From an uncultured Bacilli bacterium (GTDB lineage: Bacteria > Bacillota_I > Bacilli_A > ML615J-28 > CAG-698): a stretch of 10,173 bases of DNA. Location: NCBI GenBank assembly GCA_947624315.1, contig CANQJU010000024.1, positions 1 to 10,173 on the forward strand. The letters are read 5' to 3'. The notes beneath the pieces were generated by a model. That model saw only the letters and a program-made list of their open reading frames with translations. It was not told where the DNA came from and ran no database searches. Shown piece by piece: positions 1-4,756 of this stretch. The position numbers and the translations under genes were made by a program. The first letter of the stretch is position 1. Each line of letters opens with the position of its first letter.

Positions 1-804
1 ATTTTCATCTAAATTTCCTCGACGTATTTTAGAAAGAGGAACAGTTGAATATGAGCTCAACAAACGCATAACAAGTTGGTTGATAGCCATTTCTAGTGAG
101 AAGAAAGCAACATGAGCATTGCTTAATTCACAAGCGTTTGTGGCAATATTTAAAGCTAATGTACTTTTACCAATACCAGGACGTGCTGCTAAAATAATCA
201 ATTCACCAGGTTGAAAACCAAAAGTAAATTTATTCAAATCATCAAATCCTGTATTTACACCGATTAATTCACCATCAGATTTAGCTCTATTGGCTTCAAT
301 AATTTTAATTGTCTCTTCTGTAGCCACTTCAATGCTAACAAGTGGAGATGTCCTTTGGCGCATAACAACATCGTTAATACTCTTTTCTGCATCAGCCAAT
401 AGGTCAGGAAAATCTTTATCTCCATCAACAATATTTTTACAAATTTGTTGACTAGCATTGTATAGTGCTCTTTCTATTTCATACTTTTCTAAAATATCAA
501 TATATGCATTTATATTATAACTTTCAGGGAATGAAGTAATAATTTCACGCAAATATTTTTTGCCACCAATACTATCTAATAAATTTGATTTTTTTAGTTC
601 TTCAGCTACTTTTGTTATGTCTATTATTTCATTATGAATATATAAATTATAAATAGCTTTATATATTTTTTTATGTTTAATGTTATAAAAGGAATCATCA
701 GTTAATCTTCCACAAAATTCATTAGCATAATTGGGTTCTAGCATTAATGCTGATAAAACATATATCTCAACATCATTACTAAAAAGCATTCCTTTTTCTT
801 CCAT
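1..804 (-). CDS. dnaB: Replicative DNA helicase DnaB (N-terminal 268 residues, cut by window edge)
   Basis: This is the hexameric helicase that unwinds DNA at the replication fork (named dnaC in Bacillus subtilis). The visible part contains the helical N-terminal domain (about residues 8-150), which in this family binds primase, then the linker, and the start of the RecA-like ATPase domain. The Walker A loop ARPGIGKST spans residues 207-215 with catalytic Lys213, and the conserved FFSLEM strand follows about 20 residues later. The C-terminal half, with Walker B and the DNA-binding loops, lies beyond base 1. The start at 804 is supported by AAAAGGAG at 811-818, six bases upstream. That site overlaps the stop of the gdpP-rplI frame, which ends only 3 nt before this ATG, so translation is probably coupled. 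The gene order rplI-dnaB is the usual one in Bacillota. Family assignment is very secure. Confidence 0.96.
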   Translation of the reverse strand, partial: MEEKGMLFSNDVEIYVLSALMLEPNYANEFCGRLTDDSFYNIKHKKIYKAIYNLYIHNEIIDITKVAEELKKSNLLDSIGGKKYLREIITSFPESYNINAYIDILEKYEIERALYNASQQICKNIVDGDKDFPDLLADAEKSINDVVMRQRTSPLVSIEVATEETIKIIEANRAKSDGELIGVNTGFDDLNKFTFGFQPGELIILAARPGIGKSTLALNIATNACELSNAHVAFFSLEMAINQLVMRLLSSYSTVPLSKIRRGNLDEN

Positions 805-807
805 ACT

Positions 808-3246
808 TTACTCCTTTTCAGTAACATATACAGTTATAACAGCTTGAACTTCTTTATGAAGCTGAATTGGAATCTTATAAGTTCCTAAAGCATCAATATC
901 TTTATCATATACTATTTTACGCTTGTCTAAAACAATATCATATGTATCTTTAAATTCATCAACAATTTGTTTTGTACTTACAGAACCAAATAATTTACCT
1001 TCTTTACCTGTCTTAACTAAAACCTTAATTGGAGAAACCTCAATAACTTCTTTTAGTTTGCGCATTTCTTGCAAATGTTTTTCAGCAAGTTCTTTTTCTT
1101 TAGCATTCTTATCTTCTGCCATTTTAATATTATCTGGAGTAGCAAGCATTGCTTGATCAGATTTGATCAAATAATTAGCATGACCAGCAGGGATATCAAC
1201 GATATCTCCTTTTTTACCTTTTCCTTTAACATCTTTAGTCAAAATTATCTTCATTTCTTTTTCCTCACTTGGTTCATTTTTCCTTAAAACTTCTATCAAA
1301 TCATTTTTAACTTCTTCTAAAGTTTTTCCAACAATTTGGGTTGCCGCATTATTGAAATGTCCGCCACCACCCAATTTTTCCATAATTGTTTGCACATTAG
1401 TTTCGTCTAAACTACGAGCACTAATACCAACTTCATTTTCACCAATCTTACCAATACAGAAAGCAGCTTTAATATTATTGATAGTAATAACATTATCAGC
1501 AATCTTGGCTAAAAATTGACGTTGATATATATCTTCTTCACTACAAACAGCAATACCATAATTTCCAAAAACAATTTCTAAGTTGCTTAAAATAGTCATT
1601 CTTTCAACATATTTATCAAAGTTCTCTCTTAAGTATCTTTGAACTTTAGCAATCTCAGCTCCACGTTTTTGTAATCTACCTAAAATATTATAAGTACGAT
1701 ATGATGTACGATACATTAAATTTGATGTATCAACAATAACACCCATCATCATTAAAGATGCTTCCATTTGTGTAAATTCAATTTCATGATTAACAAATTC
1801 ATACATTTCAATAACTAATTCAACAGTTGAAGATGCTGAAGTTTGATTGTATAAAAATTGATATTCATTGATTGCGGAAGTACTTCTTCGATGGTGGTCA
1901 AGAATAGCCAATCTTTTAGCTTTTTTGATTAATCTTGGATTAGTAACCATATGTTCATATTGACAGTCCATAACAATTAGTAATGTTTCATCCCCAATTA
2001 AATTCATAGCCTCATGTGGCAAAACAAACATATCCATCAAATTAATATGTTCCTTTTTAATTTCCGAATAAACTATACTAACTGTTTGATCAATATTCTT
2101 TTCATCAAAAACAATTTTACATTCCTTTTCATATGATCTAACTAATTTATGCATAGCGATAGATGAACCAAAAGCATCTGCATCCATATCACTATGAGAC
2201 ATAATAACAACATTAGAAGATTTTTGAATCAAATCAACCAACTCTTCTGTTTTAACTCTAACATAAATTGGTGAACGATTTTCAATACTATTAGTTTTTC
2301 CACCGAAATAACTAATATCTTTATCCATACCAACAACTGCTTGATTACCACCACGTTGTAAAGCTAAATTCAATAACTCATCAGTTTTTGTAGCTAAATC
2401 AACAATTGGTATATCATAGCAAGCCAAACCAATAGAAACAGTTATCTTTAAATTCTCTTTAGTACAATATTCATAAACATCATTAATAACTTTAAATTCT
2501 TCTCTCATTAATTCTTCAACTTTAGCTTTAGGAAGAATTATCAAATATTGTTCTTCACTATATCCGCGCAAATAAATTTTATGTATATCGCACCATTCAG
2601 CTAAAATACCCATAATATTACTTATTTGCACAATCTTTTCTTGTGGGTCTAGTACACTTAAAGCTTGATCTAAGTTATCAAGATTAATAATTCCCATACC
2701 CAATATTTTAGAATCATATACTTTTTCTAAACTTCTTAAATCTGTTTTATCAAGCAAGAAAACAATATTATCATTTTTGATTACTTCACAACTGAAAATT
2801 TTATCATATAATTCAATATCAAAACTTTCATATAGAAGAATCTTATTATATAATTCTTTGTTTAAACGTGACATTTCCTTTTCAACAAGTGTTGGACAAG
2901 AAAATATTTGTTTTGCATAATTATTAGCCCATTCTATTACTTTTTCATCATTGTAAACAATAATACCAACAGGCATATCTCTAAACGTTTTTTCTCCAGC
3001 AACTTTAACTTTATAAGAAATAGAATTCCATAGTTTTAATCTTTCTTCTAACCATTTAGTTCTTTTAGTAGTATTATTAGTAAAAATAAATGATATCAAT
3101 AGAGTAATTCCACTACCCACTAAAAATAGGGAAATATAAGTAACATAAACATTTATTTCTCTAACAAATACTGAATATAAGAAAAGTATTAAAGAAACAA
3201 TTACTATTAATATTGTTAAATTGCGGATATTAAAGACTTTTTTCAT
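808..3246 (-). CDS. gdpP-rplI: GdpP c-di-AMP phosphodiesterase fused to ribosomal protein bL9
   Basis: One 812-residue frame joins two proteins that are normally separate. Residues 1-664 are GdpP (YybT), a membrane enzyme that hydrolyses cyclic di-AMP to pApA. It has two transmembrane segments (about 9-27 and 33-54), a PAS-like region (about 80-150), and a degenerate GGDEF domain (about 175-310) whose signature is replaced by GYSEE at 228-232. The DHH domain has His351, Asp355, Asp357, Asp427, the DHH triad 450-452 and Asp506. The DHHA1 domain has GGGGH at 626-630. All expected metal ligands are present, so it is probably active. Residues 665-812 are a full-length bL9 (148 residues). ATG 3246 is chosen because AAGGTG (3253-3258) sits six bases upstream; a GTG at 3255 would add three residues but lies inside that site. 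Fused proteins of this kind are known in databases as bifunctional signaling protein/L9. dnaB follows 3 nt later. Confidence 0.95.
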   Translation of the reverse strand: MKKVFNIRNLTILIVIVSLILFLYSVFVREINVYVTYISLFLVGSGITLLISFIFTNNTTKRTKWLEERLKLWNSISYKVKVAGEKTFRDMPVGIIVYNDEKVIEWANNYAKQIFSCPTLVEKEMSRLNKELYNKILLYESFDIELYDKIFSCEVIKNDNIVFLLDKTDLRSLEKVYDSKILGMGIINLDNLDQALSVLDPQEKIVQISNIMGILAEWCDIHKIYLRGYSEEQYLIILPKAKVEELMREEFKVINDVYEYCTKENLKITVSIGLACYDIPIVDLATKTDELLNLALQRGGNQAVVGMDKDISYFGGKTNSIENRSPIYVRVKTEELVDLIQKSSNVVIMSHSDMDADAFGSSIAMHKLVRSYEKECKIVFDEKNIDQTVSIVYSEIKKEHINLMDMFVLPHEAMNLIGDETLLIVMDCQYEHMVTNPRLIKKAKRLAILDHHRRSTSAINEYQFLYNQTSASSTVELVIEMYEFVNHEIEFTQMEASLMMMGVIVDTSNLMYRTSYRTYNILGRLQKRGAEIAKVQRYLRENFDKYVERMTILSNLEIVFGNYGIAVCSEEDIYQRQFLAKIADNVITINNIKAAFCIGKIGENEVGISARSLDETNVQTIMEKLGGGGHFNNAATQIVGKTLEEVKNDLIEVLRKNEPSEEKEMKIILTKDVKGKGKKGDIVDIPAGHANYLIKSDQAMLATPDNIKMAEDKNAKEKELAEKHLQEMRKLKEVIEVSPIKVLVKTGKEGKLFGSVSTKQIVDEFKDTYDIVLDKRKIVYDKDIDALGTYKIPIQLHKEVQAVITVYVTEKE
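1252..1266 (-). promoter_or_regulatory. Candidate internal ribosome binding site and ATG for free bL9
   Basis: Inside the fused frame, GAGG (1263-1266) lies eight bases upstream of an in-frame ATG (1252-1254). That ATG is exactly the normal first codon of bL9: the protein from there reads MKIILTKDVKGKG and runs 148 residues, the usual L9 length. The site lies within the acidic linker NEPSEEKE between the DHHA1 domain and L9. Initiation here would give untethered L9 from the same mRNA. The SD match and spacing are good but not maximal, and use of the site is inferred. Confidence 0.55.
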
Positions 3247-3267
3247 AATATTCACCTTATTTATTTT

Positions 3268-3296
3268 ATTATAACATAACTAAAAATAAAAGTAAA
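3268..3296 (-). promoter_or_regulatory. Candidate proximal promoter P2 of gdpP-rplI-dnaB
   Basis: Minus strand TTTACT (3291-3296), a 17-nt spacer, then TATAAT (3268-3273) preceded by TGT, an extended -10. The start point would be near 3261, giving a leader of only about 15 nt to the ATG at 3246. Half of the 13-bp inverted repeat lies in the spacer and its loop covers the -35 box, so a repressor bound to the repeat would block this promoter. The -35 matches consensus at only 4 of 6 positions, and the region is very AT-rich. Confidence 0.45.
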
Positions 3297-3316
3297 ATAT
3301 TTCTATTTTTAGTTAT
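3276..3316. repeat. 13-bp perfect inverted repeat upstream of gdpP
   Basis: The arms ATAACTAAAAATA (3276-3288) and its exact reverse complement (3304-3316) are separated by 15 nt. In transcripts from the distal promoter it would form a hairpin in the leader, about 30 nt before the start codon. As DNA it could be a two-site operator across the proximal promoter. There is no U-tract after the hairpin on the minus strand, so it is not a standard terminator. AT-rich composition makes chance repeats commoner, but 13 of 13 is longer than expected. Confidence 0.6.
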
Positions 3317-3341
3317 CAAGTAATTCTTATTTTGTTTATAC

Positions 3342-3370
3342 ATTATATCATAATTATGCAAACTTGTTAA
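3342..3370 (-). promoter_or_regulatory. Distal promoter P1 of gdpP-rplI-dnaB
   Basis: Minus strand TTAACA (3365-3370, one mismatch to TTGACA), an exact 17-nt spacer, and a perfect TATAAT (3342-3347) preceded by TGA, an extended -10. This is the best promoter match in the window and lies downstream of both terminators that follow rpsR. Transcription would start near 3335, leaving a leader of about 89 nt that includes the 13-bp inverted repeat. Confidence 0.75.
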
Positions 3371-3390
3371 TTTTTTATTTAAAAAAGTGA

Positions 3391-3406
3391 TAATAAAATT
3401 TTATTA
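3391..3406. repeat. 16-bp AT-only palindrome upstream of promoter P1
   Basis: TAATAAAATTTTATTA is perfectly palindromic and ends about 20 bp upstream of the P1 -35 box. It could be an UP-element-like or protein-binding site, or simply a chance product of A/T sequence. No function can be assigned. Confidence 0.3.
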
Positions 3407-3423
3407 ATCTAAATAAAACATTT

Positions 3424-3470
3424 AAAAAGGACTAACGCATATCTTTATTTTAATTACGATTAGTCCTTTT
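3424..3470 (-). terminator. Second, weaker hairpin terminator after rpsR
   Basis: Arms AAAAGGACTAA (3425-3435) and TTAGTCCTTTT (3460-3470) pair perfectly over 11 bp. The loop is about 24 nt, and two further G-C pairs are possible across a one-base bulge. On the minus strand the hairpin runs into a short U-tract; the plus strand also has one, so it could act in both directions. The long loop makes it weaker than the hairpin at 3510-3537. Confidence 0.55.
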
Positions 3471-3509
3471 ATTGTTGTATTATATTAATCTTCAAATAAT
3501 ATAATTATT

Positions 3510-3537
3510 AAAAAAATATCACAATAAATGTGATATT
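3510..3537 (-). terminator. Rho-independent terminator of the rpsF-ssb-rpsR operon
   Basis: A 9-bp stem (AATATCACA with TGTGATATT) closes a 5-nt loop and is followed on the minus strand by a run of U residues (3510-3514). It begins 10 nt after the rpsR stop codon. The stem is AT-rich, but geometry and position are typical. Confidence 0.75.
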
Positions 3538-3546
3538 AATTTTTAA

Positions 3547-3771
3547 CTATTCTCTTACAAATGGTAATAAAGCCATATGGCGAGCACGTTTAATTGCTAC
3601 AGCCAATTCTCTTTGATAAATAGCTTTAGTTCCTGTCACACGACGAGGAAGTATTTTTCCACGGTCAGAAATGAATCTCTTTAATAATTCATAATCTGTC
3701 CAATCTATTTTTTCAACTTTATTATCAGTAAAATAACAGCTCTTTTTTCTTTTTGTACGAAAACCTGCCAT
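3547..3771 (-). CDS. rpsR: 30S ribosomal protein bS18
   Basis: The product is a 74-residue small-subunit protein that forms a heterodimer with bS6 on the platform of the 30S subunit. Family landmarks are the basic N-terminus (FRTKRKKS), CYFTDNK (about 12-18), the RGKILPRRVTGT core (about 37-48), and the KRARHMALLPFV C-terminus. It has the single cysteine common in Bacillota versions. AGGAGG (3780-3785) sits eight bases upstream of the ATG. It is the last gene of the rpsF-ssb-rpsR operon, 80 nt after ssb, and ends in TAG just before a terminator. Identification is secure. Confidence 0.98.
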   Translation of the reverse strand: MAGFRTKRKKSCYFTDNKVEKIDWTDYELLKRFISDRGKILPRRVTGTKAIYQRELAVAIKRARHMALLPFVRE

Positions 3772-3801
3772 TTTATTTTCCTCCTATTTAATAGCAATCA
3801 A

Positions 3802-3821
3802 TAGAAAATATATATTTTCTA
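3802..3821. repeat. 20-bp perfect palindrome in the ssb-rpsR gap
   Basis: TAGAAAATAT followed directly by its reverse complement. In the operon mRNA it could fold as an AT-only hairpin about 30 nt before the rpsR start. No U-tract follows, so it is not a standard terminator. It might set mRNA stability or the ratio of SSB to bS18, or be a chance palindrome. Confidence 0.4.
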
Positions 3822-3851
3822 AAATGTTTTTAATAAATTATTCCTTCACCT

Positions 3852-4319
3852 TTAGAATGGTAAATCATCATTAGAAACGCCATAATCATTTTGCATATCT
3901 TTAAATGGATCTTCACTTTGATTATTATCTTCTCTTGGGCGTTCTTCAGGAATATCATATTGATCAATATCATTATAACCTGAGTAACCATCATTACGAC
4001 TATTCTTAGAATCTAAGAAATGAATATTTTCACAGATTACTTCAGTTATATAACGTCTTACACCACCAGCATCTTCAAAATTACGAACTTGTAATTGACC
4101 TTCAATAGCAATTTGATTTCCCTTTTTTTGATATTTAGAAATATTTTCAGCTAAATTTCTCCAAGCTACACAATTAATAAAATCGGCTTGACGTTCACCG
4201 CTTTTTCCTGAAAAATTTCGATTTACCGCAACAGTAAATTGAACAACAGGAATATTACTACTAGTATAACGAATCTCAGGGTCTTTAACCAAACGACCTA
4301 TTAAAATAACTTTGTTCAT
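3852..4319 (-). CDS. ssb: Single-stranded DNA-binding protein SSB
   Basis: A 155-residue SSB coats single-stranded DNA during replication, repair and recombination, normally as a tetramer. Residues 1-105 form the OB fold, opening with MNKVILIGRLVKDPEIRYT and containing FINCVAWRNLAENISKYQKKG. Residues 106-150 are a flexible linker rich in Asn, Asp, Gln, Tyr and Gly. The C-terminus ends in the acidic tip NDDLPF, which in this family recruits replication and repair partners. The gene starts 11 nt after the rpsF stop, with AGAGG about eight bases upstream of the ATG. Placement between rpsF and rpsR is the classic Bacillota arrangement and couples SSB supply to ribosome synthesis. Confidence 0.97.
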   Translation of the reverse strand: MNKVILIGRLVKDPEIRYTSSNIPVVQFTVAVNRNFSGKSGERQADFINCVAWRNLAENISKYQKKGNQIAIEGQLQVRNFEDAGGVRRYITEVICENIHFLDSKNSRNDGYSGYNDIDQYDIPEERPREDNNQSEDPFKDMQNDYGVSNDDLPF

Positions 4320-4330
4320 AACTATACCTC

Positions 4331-4612
4331 TTATTCCTTAACTAAAATATGTCTAATAATATCTTCTTTGATATTACATACACGGTCATATTCAGCAACA
4401 GCTTCTTTTGATGCTTCAACAAGGAATTTTACATAGTATCCTTTTTTGAAATCATTAATTTCATAAGCTAAATCTCTCATTCCCCATTCAGCTAGTTCAA
4501 GAATTTTTCCACCTCTATCAGTAAATACTTTTTCAATATCAGCAATTACCGCTTTGATGTTTTCTTCAGTTGCTGTTGGACGAATGATATACATACCTGT
4601 ATATTGATTCAT
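4331..4612 (-). CDS. rpsF: 30S ribosomal protein bS6
   Basis: The product is a 93-residue protein that binds the 30S platform as a partner of bS18. It begins MNQYTGMYIIRP, a typical bS6 opening, and retains RGGKILELAEWGMRDLAYEI (about 33-52) and KKGYYVKFLVEA (about 55-66). ATG 4612 is chosen because AAAGGAGGTG lies just upstream. A TTG at 4654 in the same frame would add 14 residues unlike any bS6, and these would be coded by the leader and the ribosome binding site itself. It is the first gene of the rpsF-ssb-rpsR operon. Confidence 0.98.
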   Translation of the reverse strand: MNQYTGMYIIRPTATEENIKAVIADIEKVFTDRGGKILELAEWGMRDLAYEINDFKKGYYVKFLVEASKEAVAEYDRVCNIKEDIIRHILVKE

Positions 4613-4676
4613 ATCGGCACCTCCTTTTGGACAATTGGCCTTGTAATAAGGCAAGGATGATTTTAGTCATCTCAAT
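4613..4676 (-). promoter_or_regulatory. rpsF mRNA leader, possible S6:S18 autoregulatory site
   Basis: The leader of about 64 nt contains a hairpin GATGA/TCATC and two mutually exclusive small stems (CCTTG/CAAGG or GCCTT/AAGGC). GCCG falls between the strong Shine-Dalgarno AAAGGAGGTG and the ATG. A CCG trinucleotide next to a hairpin is the core of the S6:S18 recognition motif known in many rpsF leaders. Short pairings such as UCC-AAAA-GGA could cover the Shine-Dalgarno. Base pairing was judged by eye, so the regulatory role is only a suggestion. Confidence 0.35.
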
Positions 4677-4682
4677 ATGTAT

Positions 4683-4711
4683 ATTATACATCTTTTTTAA
4701 ATAAAAGTAAA
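4683..4711 (-). promoter_or_regulatory. Promoter of the rpsF-ssb-rpsR operon
   Basis: Minus strand TTTACT (4706-4711), a 17-nt spacer, and a perfect TATAAT (4683-4688). The predicted start is near 4676. It lies between the ATPase terminator and the rpsF leader, where an operon promoter is expected. The -35 box matches 4 of 6 consensus bases and is identical to that of the proximal gdpP promoter. Confidence 0.65.
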
Positions 4712-4725
4712 TACTTTTTTAGGGT

Positions 4726-4754
4726 AAAATAAAAGGTTCAAATAAATGAACCTT
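4726..4754 (-). terminator. Rho-independent terminator of the P-type ATPase gene
   Basis: An 8-bp stem (AAGGTTCA with TGAACCTT; 4733-4740 and 4747-4754) has a 6-nt loop and is followed on the minus strand by UUAUUUU. It begins 2 nt after the ATPase stop codon and separates that gene from the rpsF operon. Confidence 0.8.
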
Positions 4755-4756
4755 AA

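Noticed and set aside
264..458. Minus-strand 64-codon frame inside dnaB
   Set aside because: It is out of frame with the well-conserved helicase and resembles no known protein.
1250..1270. GdpP-L9 fusion as a simple sequencing error
   Set aside because: The frame is clean and both partners are complete, and fused proteins of this kind are known from other genomes, so a real fusion is more likely. Read-level data would still be needed to exclude an error.
923..1287. Plus-strand reading frames opposite the L9 region
   Set aside because: They are antisense to a clearly conserved ribosomal protein and have the low-complexity make-up of shadow frames.
4613..4654. 14-residue extension of bS6 starting at TTG 4654
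   Set aside because: It would be coded by the mRNA leader and the Shine-Dalgarno itself, and bS6 proteins begin at the MNQYTGMYII position.
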